From NCBI GenBank assembly GCA_043767025.1, contig JAYUHK010000222.1, forward strand, positions 1 through 5,411: 5,411 nucleotides of DNA. Direction: 5' to 3'. Source of the stretch: JAYUHK01 sp043767025 (lineage in GTDB: Bacteria > Bacteroidota > Bacteroidia > Chitinophagales > Saprospiraceae). Below the pieces are notes generated by a model. It ran no database searches, had not been told where the DNA came from, and worked only from the letters and a program-made list of their open reading frames with translations. Positions 1 through 5,411 of the stretch are shown one piece after another; position 1 is the first letter of the stretch, and every line of letters begins with the position of its first letter. Made by a program: the position numbers and the translations under genes.

Positions 1-306
1 ACCGAAGAATATACCGAAACGCACCGCGCCGTCCCGTTTTTGGAGGGCAAATCAAGCGTCGGGCGGCTCGGGATTGACATCCACGCCACAGCAGGAAAGG
101 GCGATGTAGGGTTTTGTAATCACTGGACACTCGAGATTTCGTGCGTCCTGCCCGTCCGCGTGTATGCAGGTATGCCTATCGGACAGTTGATTTACTTTGC
201 CGTCGAAGGCGACATCGAGAATCTGTACCACAGCAAAAGCGGCGCAAAATACAAGCAGCGCAGCGTCCGACCAGTGGAAAGTATGATGTGGAAAAATAAA
301 TTTTAG
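1..306 (+). CDS. dcd: dCTP deaminase, 3' part (5' end outside the window)
   Basis: The open frame runs in from the left edge and supplies the last 101 residues of a protein that is usually about 180-200 residues long. The family deaminates dCTP to dUTP in the cytoplasm, the first step of one route to dTMP; some members also hydrolyse dUTP to dUMP. The visible part holds the family signature LEGKSSVGRLG (fragment residues 14-24). In it, S18 and R22 correspond to Ser111 and Arg115 of the E. coli enzyme. GDVGFCNHWTLEIS follows (34-47), with E45 at the position of the catalytic Glu138; the spacing of 23 residues from the arginine is the same. The tail SGAKYKQRS resembles the C-terminal nucleotide-binding segment of the family. 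The apparent ATG at 40 is only an internal position, because homology continues upstream of it. The stop lies about 15 bases before a terminator hairpin. The fragment cannot decide between a monofunctional deaminase and a bifunctional deaminase/dUTPase. Confidence 0.93.
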   Translation, partial: TEEYTETHRAVPFLEGKSSVGRLGIDIHATAGKGDVGFCNHWTLEISCVLPVRVYAGMPIGQLIYFAVEGDIENLYHSKSGAKYKQRSVRPVESMMWKNKF

Positions 307-320
307 AGGATTATTGGGCC

Positions 321-367
321 ACAAAAAAACCACCGCGTCGGTCAAGACGAAGTGGTTTTTTTTTGTG
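321..367. terminator. Bidirectional terminator between dcd and tRNA-Lys
   Basis: The stem ACCAC (329-333) pairs with GTGGT (352-356). An inner stem CGTC (336-339) pairs with GACG (346-349) around a 6-base loop. On the plus strand the hairpin is followed by a run of T to 364. On the minus strand the A-run at 323-329 becomes a T-run. The structure can therefore end dcd transcripts (+) and tRNA-Lys transcripts (-). It touches the 3' end of the tRNA gene. Confidence 0.85.
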
Positions 368-438
368 ATCTCGTCGGGATTCGAACCCGAGACCCTTTGA
401 TTAAAAGTCAAATGCTCTACCGGCTGAGCTACGAGATC
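366..438 (-). tRNA. tRNA-Lys (anticodon UUU)
   Basis: The minus strand folds into a complete 73-base cloverleaf. The acceptor stem is GATCTCG/CGAGATC with discriminator A at 366. The D arm is GCTC/GAGC and contains an AGCCGGTA loop. The anticodon stem is TTTGA/TCAAA around the loop CTTTTAA, with anticodon TTT at 405-403. The variable region has 5 bases. The T arm is TCGGG/CCCGA with the loop TTCGAAT. All stems pair perfectly. The 3' CCA is not encoded, since C-A-A follows the discriminator, so it must be added by tRNA nucleotidyltransferase. The gene faces dcd and has its own promoter upstream, at about 474-504. Confidence 0.97.
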
Positions 439-473
439 TCCTCGTTTTGCACTACTTATTTCGTAATGCGGTG

Positions 474-504
474 CAAAGGTAAGTCATTGATTTGAGAATA
501 CCAA
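474..504 (-). promoter_or_regulatory. Promoter of tRNA-Lys (Bacteroidota type)
   Basis: Read on the minus strand, TACCTTTG (481-474) is an exact match to the Bacteroidota -7 consensus TAnnTTTG. A TTG (504-502) lies 20 bases upstream and fits the -33 element; an alternative TTTG (508-505) gives a 23-base gap. Transcription would start roughly 30 bases before the mature tRNA 5' end at 438, leaving a short leader for RNase P to remove. The location just upstream of a stable RNA gene supports the call. Confidence 0.75.
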
Positions 505-787
505 CAAAGAAAGTATGATTTTTTTGAAAAAAAATTATTTTTATTCGTCGGTCTTTATTTTACTGCATTTGGGAAATGAGAAAAAATAAAATACTTCGTT
601 TTTTTTTAATAAATTCATTCAACAAACATCGGCTGCAAAGGCATTTTTTTATAAAAAATCACAATGCTTTGTTAATTAGCAGTCAAATATTTGTAGATGT
701 CACAAAAAAGGTAGATTTTGCACTTGATTTGATTTTCAAACGAAGTCAGAACACAATAAATTATTTATTTAAAACACGAAAAATTGT
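482..787. other. A+T-rich spacer without a convincing gene
   Basis: Apart from the upstream part of the tRNA promoter at the left edge, this stretch holds only very A+T-rich sequence with long A and T runs. One open frame on the plus strand (576-791, 71 codons) is made almost entirely of Lys, Asn, Phe, Ile and Leu codons, as expected from base composition. It has no recognisable motif and runs into the next gene, so I do not call it. No tRNA-like fold, repeat array or riboswitch fold was recognised. The right part must carry the promoter of the next gene; the best candidate is at 690-720. Confidence 0.6.
690..720 (+). promoter_or_regulatory. Possible promoter of the coiled-coil gene (weak)
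   Basis: TTTG (690-693) is followed after 18 bases by TA-GAT-TTTG (712-720). This resembles the Bacteroidota -33 and -7 boxes, but with three instead of two bases between TA and TTTG. It would give a leader of about 60 bases before the start at 788. No exact TAnnTTTG was found on this strand between the tRNA promoter and the gene, so this is only the best available candidate. Confidence 0.25.
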
Positions 788-1471
788 ATGATTATGAAAA
801 AGTTTTTTTTATCATTTGTAGCGTTGTTGATGGTCGCCTTGTCGAGTACTCGGGCGCAAACTTTGGAGATAAAGGAAGACGATAAAGCGATGAGCCAAGG
901 CTCGAAGCCGTCGGTTTCTACTACCCTGCCGGGCGTGACGATAAAGTTCGCAGAAAAATCTTGGAAGAAATTTGTGGACGATTGGGGCGGAAAAAATAAA
1001 AAAAATAAAGACCTCAACGAGTGGTTTGTGGACAACGCAAAAATCGCCGCTATCGGCGGTGCCAACACCGTAGATGTCTATGCGCGGCTCGAAGAAGCGG
1101 GCAGCAACGTGAATGTTACGATGTGGTTTGACCTCGGCGGCGGCTTCGTCAATAGCAAAGATTATCCCGAAAAAGAGAAAGAAGCCGAGTCTTTGTTGCG
1201 CCGTTTTGGAGTACAAACACTCCAAGATATGACCAAAGAACGCATCAACGAAGAGCAAGACAAACTCAAAAGTATGGAGAAAAAGCTCCGCAATTTGGTG
1301 AGCGACAACGCCGACTATCACAAAGATATAGACAACGCCAAAGATAAAATCAGAAAGGCAGAAGCAAGTATCGCCAGCAACGAAAAAGACCAAGCTACTT
1401 CAAAAGCGACTATCGAAACGCAACAAAAAGCACTCGAGTCTATCAAGAAAAGTTTGGACGAGATTAAGTAA
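788..1471 (+). CDS. Exported coiled-coil protein of unknown function
   Basis: The gene encodes 227 residues. The N-terminus is a typical Sec signal peptide: charged MIMKK, then a hydrophobic core FFLSFVALLMVAL, then SSTRA before QT, with likely cleavage after Ala23. There is no lipobox cysteine, so the mature protein should be soluble in the periplasm or exported. Residues 24-125 look like a small globular domain containing KSWKKFVDDWGG (58-69) and a strand-rich part around VDVYARLEEAGSNVNVTMWF (95-114). From about 143 to 227 the sequence is a charged, heptad-like helix rich in Lys, Glu, Gln and Asn without proline, predicted to be a coiled coil. From memory, it resembles uncharacterised Bacteroidota proteins with a signal peptide, a short beta domain and a C-terminal coiled coil; I cannot give a family name. 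A second ATG at 794 gives MKKFF and is an equally good start. A strong terminator follows directly, so the gene looks monocistronic. Confidence 0.85.
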   Translation: MIMKKFFLSFVALLMVALSSTRAQTLEIKEDDKAMSQGSKPSVSTTLPGVTIKFAEKSWKKFVDDWGGKNKKNKDLNEWFVDNAKIAAIGGANTVDVYARLEEAGSNVNVTMWFDLGGGFVNSKDYPEKEKEAESLLRRFGVQTLQDMTKERINEEQDKLKSMEKKLRNLVSDNADYHKDIDNAKDKIRKAEASIASNEKDQATSKATIETQQKALESIKKSLDEIK

Positions 1472-1488
1472 TTTTTCTCGGAGCGCGT

Positions 1489-1529
1489 AAAAAAAGCCTG
1501 TCACAAAGTGTTTGTGATAGGCTTTTTTT
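1489..1529. terminator. Shared terminator of the coiled-coil gene and uvrA
   Basis: Bases 1489-1507 pair with 1511-1529 over 19 positions around a GTG loop, with one G-T wobble (1500/1518). The outer seven pairs are A-T, so the G+C-containing stem is followed by a T-run in each direction. It lies 18 bases after the stop of the plus-strand gene and 15 bases after the stop of uvrA on the other strand. It therefore fits a bidirectional rho-independent terminator between convergent genes. Confidence 0.9.
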
Positions 1530-1543
1530 ATCTGCTTTTTTCG

Positions 1544-4399
1544 CTACAATTCTTTTAGCAAAAACTGTCCCGTATAGCTCGCTTTGCACTTCGCGACCTG
1601 CTCGGGAGTGCCTTCGCAAACTACCGTGCCACCGCGCCAACCGCCTTCGGGTCCCATGTCAATCAAGTAGTCGGCGACACGGATAACGTCCATATTGTGC
1701 TCGATGATGACGACGGTGTTGCCTTTATCCACCAATTTTTGCAGCACATCGAGGAGCTTCCGAATGTCCTCAAAGTGCAGTCCCGTAGTGGGTTCGTCGA
1801 GAATATAGAGCGTGTTGCCAGTGTCTTTTTTGGAAAGCTCTTCCGCCAACTTTACGCGCTGCGCCTCGCCGCCCGAAAGCGTGGTGGCTTGCTGCCCAAG
1901 CGTGATGTAGCCGAGTCCGACCTCGTCGAGCGTGCGCACTTTTCGGAAAATAGAAGGAATATTCTTAAAAAATTCGACCGATTCTGTGACACTCATTTCC
2001 AGCACATCGTTGATGGATTTGCCTTTGTACAGCACTTCCAGCGTTTCGCGGTTGTAGCGTCTGCCCAAACATTTTTCGCAATCTACCTCCACATCGGGCA
2101 AAAAATTCATCTCGATTACCCGCTTTCCGCCGCCTTCGCAGACTTCGCAGCGTCCGCCTTTCACGTTGAATGAAAAACGTCCGGGCTTGTAGCCCCTGAT
2201 TTTTGCTTCGGGAAGCTCCGAAAATATTTTCCGAATATCATTGAAAACACCTGTGTAAGTAGCAGGATTGGAGCGCGGCGTGCGACCAATCGGCGACTGG
2301 TCTATCTCGATGACTTTGTCCAAATGCTCCAATCCCGAAAAACTCTTGTGAGCCAACGGTCGCTTGAGGCTGTTGTAAAAATGCTGTCGCAAAATTGGGT
2401 ACAGCGTTTCGTTGATAAGCGTGGATTTGCCACTCCCCGAAACGCCCGTGATGCAGCAAAAGACTCCCAACGGAATCTCTATACTCACGTTTTTGAGGTT
2501 GTGCGCCGTTGCGCCCCGAAGCTCCAACTTTTTTCCGTTGCCGGTACGGCGCGTTTTGGGCGTTTCTATTTTTTGGATATTGTTGAGGTATTCCGCAGTC
2601 GTGCTGTTGTTTTTGATAAAAACAGACGGCACGCCCTCCCCTACCAACTGCCCGCCGAGCTTGCCCGCGCCCGGACCCAAATCAAACAAATAATCGCTCG
2701 CCAACATAATATCCTTGTCGTGTTCGACCACCAACACCGTGTTACCGATGGCAGTGAGCTCGCGCAGAGCTTGGATAAGTTTTTGATTGTCGCGCTGGTG
2801 CAGCCCGATACTTGGCTCGTCGAGGATATAAGTAATGCCCGTCAGTTGGGAGCCGATTTGGGTCGCCAATCGGATTCGTTGGCTTTCGCCACCCGAAAGC
2901 GTGCGCGACTGGCGGTTGAGCGTCAAATAATCCAGACCGACGTGGAGCAAAAACCCAAGCCTCATTCGTATTTCTTTCAGCACATCTTTCCCTATCAGTT
3001 GCTGTCGCTCGCTGAGCGTATCCTCCAAACCCACCGTCCAGTCGGCGAGCGCCGAAACGTCCATATTGGCAAGTTCGGCGATATTTTTTTCATTTATTTT
3101 AAAAAATAAAGACTCTTTCCGAAGTCGCTGCCCGCCGCAGTCGGCGCAGACATCTACGGTCATAAAATCTTCTACCCACTGGCGGATTTTTTCGGACGTA
3201 GTTTCGTCGTTCCAACGTTTCAACATCGGGATTAAGCCCGTCGCCGCCAAGTCGTAGATTTGAAGGTCAGATTGTGGAACGCTGCTCGGCAAAGCAAAAG
3301 TTTTTCCTTCGCCGCCGTACAGGATTAAATCAAGGGCTTCCTTCGGAATATCTTTGACGGGCGTAGCGAATGTAAAATTGTATTTTTTGGCAATCTGCCG
3401 CAGTTGGACGAACATCGAATTTTCGCGCACTTCGCCGAAAGGAACAATGGCGGCATCGTTGATGCTTTTCGAGTCGTCGGGAACCACTTTTTTCATATCC
3501 GCACTCGCCACCTCGCCCAAGCCTTTGCACGACGGACAATATCCATAAGGCGAATTGAAAGAAAATGCGTTGGGCGACGGCTCTTCGTAAGAAATACCTG
3601 ACTCTGGACACATCAAATGTTTGCTAAACATCTGCAACTCGTTGCTGTCGGCATCTATCAGCATCATCAGTCCGTCCCCCATATTGAGTGCCATCTGGAG
3701 CGAGGCTACGATGCGGTCGCGGCGGTCTTCGCTTACCACGAGCCTATCCACGACCACCTCGATGTCGTGGGTCACATAACGGTCAATTTGCATAGCTGGC
3801 GCAATATCTACCAACACGCCGTCAATGCGGACTTTTGTAAAACCTTGCTTTCGGACTTGCTCAAAAAGCTCTCTGTAATGTCCCTTGCGCGCCCGCACGA
3901 GCGGAGCGAGCAAGATTATTTTTTTTTCTTTGAAGTTTGCAAAAACCTGCGCAATCATCTGTTCTTCGGTGTAGCGAACCATTTTTTTGCCCGTCACATA
4001 CGAATACGCGTCGCCTGCCCGAGCAAAAAGCAAGCGCATAAAATCATAAATTTCGGTAATCGTGCCGACGGTAGAGCGCGGATTGCGCCCAGTCGTTTTT
4101 TGTTCTATAGAAATAACTGGCGAAAGTCCCGTGATTTGCTCCACGTCGGGACGCTCCATTTCCCCGATAAACTGGCGGGCGTAGGCGGAGAAAGTTTCCA
4201 TATAGCGGCGTTGCCCCTCCGCATAGATAGTGTCAAAAGCCAGCGAAGACTTACCGCTTCCACTGATGCCCGTGATGACGACGAGCTTGTTGCGCGGAAT
4301 CCGCACGCTCAAATTTTTTAGATTGTGCACGTTTGAACCGATGACTTCCAAATAGTCGAGGTCGGGAATCGTGGCGATGGTATCTTCTTGTTGTATCAT
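1544..4399 (-). CDS. uvrA: Excinuclease ABC subunit A (UvrA)
   Basis: UvrA is the damage-recognising ATPase of nucleotide excision repair. As a dimer with UvrB it scans DNA, loads UvrB at lesions and then leaves. The 951-residue product is full length and has the tandem ABC layout. The first half has Walker A GISGSGKS (44-51), signature LSGGESQR (501-508), Walker B YILDEPS with E528, and H560. The second half has Walker A GVSGSGKST (652-660), signature LSGGEAQR (841-848), Walker B YILDEPT with E869, and H901. The C-terminal zinc finger is intact (C751, C754, C774, C777), and the CADCGGQRLR motif is present at 418-427. The first zinc motif has C264, C288 and C291, but Ser267 replaces one expected cysteine. 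The start at 4399 (MIQQEDT) is preferred. The frame stays open to an ATG at 4432, but a -7 promoter box lies between the two, and the extra 11 residues do not look like UvrA. It is convergent with the coiled-coil gene and divergent from the 169-residue gene. Confidence 0.98.
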   Translation of the reverse strand: MIQQEDTIATIPDLDYLEVIGSNVHNLKNLSVRIPRNKLVVITGISGSGKSSLAFDTIYAEGQRRYMETFSAYARQFIGEMERPDVEQITGLSPVISIEQKTTGRNPRSTVGTITEIYDFMRLLFARAGDAYSYVTGKKMVRYTEEQMIAQVFANFKEKKIILLAPLVRARKGHYRELFEQVRKQGFTKVRIDGVLVDIAPAMQIDRYVTHDIEVVVDRLVVSEDRRDRIVASLQMALNMGDGLMMLIDADSNELQMFSKHLMCPESGISYEEPSPNAFSFNSPYGYCPSCKGLGEVASADMKKVVPDDSKSINDAAIVPFGEVRENSMFVQLRQIAKKYNFTFATPVKDIPKEALDLILYGGEGKTFALPSSVPQSDLQIYDLAATGLIPMLKRWNDETTSEKIRQWVEDFMTVDVCADCGGQRLRKESLFFKINEKNIAELANMDVSALADWTVGLEDTLSERQQLIGKDVLKEIRMRLGFLLHVGLDYLTLNRQSRTLSGGESQRIRLATQIGSQLTGITYILDEPSIGLHQRDNQKLIQALRELTAIGNTVLVVEHDKDIMLASDYLFDLGPGAGKLGGQLVGEGVPSVFIKNNSTTAEYLNNIQKIETPKTRRTGNGKKLELRGATAHNLKNVSIEIPLGVFCCITGVSGSGKSTLINETLYPILRQHFYNSLKRPLAHKSFSGLEHLDKVIEIDQSPIGRTPRSNPATYTGVFNDIRKIFSELPEAKIRGYKPGRFSFNVKGGRCEVCEGGGKRVIEMNFLPDVEVDCEKCLGRRYNRETLEVLYKGKSINDVLEMSVTESVEFFKNIPSIFRKVRTLDEVGLGYITLGQQATTLSGGEAQRVKLAEELSKKDTGNTLYILDEPTTGLHFEDIRKLLDVLQKLVDKGNTVVIIEHNMDVIRVADYLIDMGPEGGWRGGTVVCEGTPEQVAKCKASYTGQFLLKEL

Positions 4400-4419
4400 A
4401 TTTTTTTTATCCAGAACCG

Positions 4420-4427
4420 CAAAAATA
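4420..4427 (-). promoter_or_regulatory. Putative -7 box of uvrA
   Basis: On the minus strand TATTTTTG (4427-4420) matches TAnnTTTG exactly. It would start transcription about 15 bases before the ATG at 4399. No good TTTG/TTG -33 element is seen at the usual 17-23 base distance, so the call rests on the -7 box and its position. No Shine-Dalgarno sequence precedes the start; the leader is an A-run, as is common in this phylum. I saw no LexA-like site. Confidence 0.5.
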
Positions 4428-4507
4428 CACAAACAAGCGAAAGTTGCGGCAGGTTGCAGAAAATAATAGAAAACTTTTAAGGAACGCCTCTAAAATAAAC
4501 TACTCAT

Positions 4508-4573
4508 TTTTTCTTCATTCCTAATGAACGTATTTAAGAAAAATCACCCAAGTTTTTCTTCGTTCTTAATAAA
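4508..4573. repeat. Two imperfect direct copies of a ~21-bp motif
   Basis: Bases 4508-4528 and 4553-4573 align without gaps over 21 positions, with differences at only three (TTTTTCTTC-N-TTC-N-TAAT-N-AA). The copies are 45 bases apart, in the spacer between the divergent uvrA and 169-residue genes. The T-rich composition makes chance similarity possible, and a role as an operator is not shown. Confidence 0.35.
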
Positions 4574-4628
4574 AAGTCAATTTATTTTACTTCGCTGCTA
4601 TTTTTTGAGCAAATAAATATTTAACATT

Positions 4629-4655
4629 TTTGAAAAACAAAAATCATTACCTTTG
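4629..4655 (+). promoter_or_regulatory. Promoter of the 169-residue protein gene
   Basis: TACCTTTG (4648-4655) matches the Bacteroidota -7 box exactly and is followed by CA, giving the same 11-base string TTACCTTTGCA as the tRNA-Lys promoter. A TTTG at 4629-4632 is the only nearby -33 candidate. Its 15-base gap is shorter than usual. Transcription would start near 4661, about 36 bases before the ATG at 4698. Confidence 0.65.
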
Positions 4656-4697
4656 CAATGTCAAATGATATTATCAAAATAACAACGTCAAGTGTAA

Positions 4698-5207
4698 ATG
4701 GATACACCCGAACCAAAAGTTAGTTTTTCTTCTTTTTTAGCCAAATTTCCAGAAATCGAGCTTCCGCTCACGGTGGCGGAGGACTCTGCGCGCAATTTTA
4801 GCCTACAAAATGAGCCGCTGTCTTCGGCTGCCATTCGTCAGTATATCCCCGATGAGTTGGAGGAAGAGGACGAAGAACTCACCGAATATGTGCCGTGTTT
4901 CAAAATCCCCAACACCGGCGAAGTGCGAGCGGTCGTGTATTGGAAAGCGGGTTTGCTCAACTACGAATATGTGATGGCGACTTATACCAAAGTCGGCAAA
5001 CCGTTGGCACGAAAGACCATCGCAGGGACGGTCGTGACGGCGGACGGCATTATCGTACAGTCGGTCGCTACGATTGACTCGGATTGGATTATTTACATCG
5101 CCTCCGGCAAGTCCGCAACAGGCGAAGACGGCTCCTACGATGCCAGCACGAGCCGAACTCACGTCCTCGAGCTTTTGGCAAACGGTATGATAGTCAGTAG
5201 CTCGTAA
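4698..5207 (+). CDS. Acidic cytoplasmic protein of unknown function
   Basis: The gene encodes 169 residues. I do not recognise a named family. There is no signal peptide or membrane segment, so the protein is probably cytoplasmic. The N-terminal part (residues 10-50) contains FLAKFPEIELPLTV and YIPDEL and looks like a short helical or extended region. It is followed by an acidic cluster, DELEEEDEE (52-60). From about 64 to 168 the sequence alternates hydrophobic and polar residues (for example VRAVVYW, YEYVMATYT, KTIAGTVVT, DWIIYIA, HVLELLANGMIVSS), suggesting a small beta-rich domain. It contains a single cysteine (C67) and no obvious catalytic motif. The start is supported by the promoter about 40 bases upstream; an A-rich leader replaces a Shine-Dalgarno sequence. 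Codon bias and base composition resemble the other genes here, arguing for a resident gene. It stands alone, divergent from uvrA, so context gives no function. Confidence 0.82.
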   Translation: MDTPEPKVSFSSFLAKFPEIELPLTVAEDSARNFSLQNEPLSSAAIRQYIPDELEEEDEELTEYVPCFKIPNTGEVRAVVYWKAGLLNYEYVMATYTKVGKPLARKTIAGTVVTADGIIVQSVATIDSDWIIYIASGKSATGEDGSYDASTSRTHVLELLANGMIVSSS

Positions 5208-5329
5208 TATTTTTTGAGATAACTAATTGATAGAAAAAACTGTTTACACATATTGCTAACTGATGTTACGCAGAAATATTTTGACTGGCTCATTTGAGCT
5301 TAATTTTTGTAACTATTTACTTGGTCTTT

Positions 5330-5372
5330 GTCACTTTTTTTCTTGATAAAAAAAGTAACCAAAAAAATCAAG
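5330..5372. repeat. Inverted-repeat element with two exclusive folds
   Basis: ACTTTTTTT (5333-5341) pairs with AAAAAAAGT (5348-5356). The stem extends to GT/AC (5330-5331 with 5358-5359) across one C-A mismatch, and the loop is CTTGAT (5342-5347). The same CTTGAT can instead pair with ATCAAG (5367-5372), enclosing the other arm. The element lies 123 bases after the stop of the 169-residue gene. It is not followed by a T-run on the plus strand, so it is a poor intrinsic terminator as it stands. It resembles interspersed hairpin sequences that I recall from Bacteroidota spacers, but that is memory and was not tested. Confidence 0.5.
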
Positions 5373-5411
5373 TGCTCTGTATAAATTCTAAAGTTTTTGC
5401 TTAAAAATCCC

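Noticed and set aside
52..411. Minus-strand open frame spanning dcd, the terminator and part of tRNA-Lys
   Set aside because: It would begin inside the tRNA gene and read through a terminator. The dcd homology on the plus strand and the tRNA fold explain the region.
576..791. 71-codon plus-strand open frame in the A+T-rich spacer
   Set aside because: Its residue content is what A+T-rich DNA gives by chance. It has no motif, no promoter match, and overlaps the start of a well-supported gene.
812..1393. 193-codon minus-strand open frame opposite the coiled-coil gene
   Set aside because: The plus-strand product has a clear signal peptide and coiled coil. The minus-strand product is a Phe/Val/Ile-rich shadow without a start context.
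1697..4321. Several long plus-strand open frames opposite uvrA (for example 2324-3109 and 3617-4321)
   Set aside because: They lie wholly within the highly conserved uvrA coding sequence on the other strand, their products show no domain I recognise, and they have Arg/His/Phe-rich composition typical of antisense reading.
4803..5162. Minus-strand open frame opposite the 169-residue gene
   Set aside because: The plus-strand gene has a promoter match and ordinary residue composition. The minus-strand product looks like an Arg/His/Cys-rich shadow.
5210..5240. Possible intrinsic terminator just after the 169-residue gene (T-run then A-run)
   Set aside because: The T6 and A6 runs can pair, but no stable G+C stem joins them and no T-run follows, so it is not a convincing terminator.
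1..5411. Mobile element, CRISPR array or defence island
   Set aside because: No transposase or integrase motif, no regularly spaced repeats and no nuclease or toxin-antitoxin pair were seen. A tRNA gene is present, but no duplicated attachment-site fragment was found in the window.

Overview
The window comes from a member of the Bacteroidota. Three promoter-like boxes match the phylum's TAnnTTTG -7 element, and none of the starts has a convincing Shine-Dalgarno sequence. The UvrA and dCTP deaminase sequences also look Bacteroidota-like. Coding DNA is of middling G+C, while the spacers are strongly A+T rich. I cannot name the genus. The content is ordinary chromosomal housekeeping DNA plus two lineage-type hypothetical proteins; I see no mobile element, CRISPR array or defence system.

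Layout from left to right: (1) the 3' part of a dcd-type dCTP deaminase gene (+), cut by the window edge; (2) a compact hairpin with a T-run on each side, able to terminate both dcd (+) and the facing tRNA gene (-); (3) tRNA-Lys(UUU) on the minus strand with its own promoter; (4) an A+T-rich spacer of about 350 bases with no convincing gene; (5) a gene (+) for an exported 227-residue protein with a signal peptide and a long C-terminal coiled coil; (6) a strong hairpin shared by that gene and the convergent uvrA; (7) uvrA (-), the large ATPase subunit of nucleotide excision repair, complete at about 951 residues; (8) a divergent A+T-rich spacer with a promoter for each flanking gene; (9) a gene (+) for an acidic 169-residue protein of unknown function; (10) a gene-free 3' segment holding an inverted-repeat element that can fold in two mutually exclusive ways.

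The genes do not form one operon. Each protein gene appears to be a separate transcription unit, arranged convergently (dcd/tRNA and coiled-coil gene/uvrA) or divergently (uvrA/169-residue gene). dcd (dUTP supply and nucleotide pool balance) and uvrA (DNA repair) both serve DNA metabolism, but nothing in the sequence links their regulation. The main points for a second look are the two uncharacterised proteins, the structured element near the right edge, the corrected uvrA start supported by an internal promoter, and the incomplete first zinc-finger motif in UvrA.
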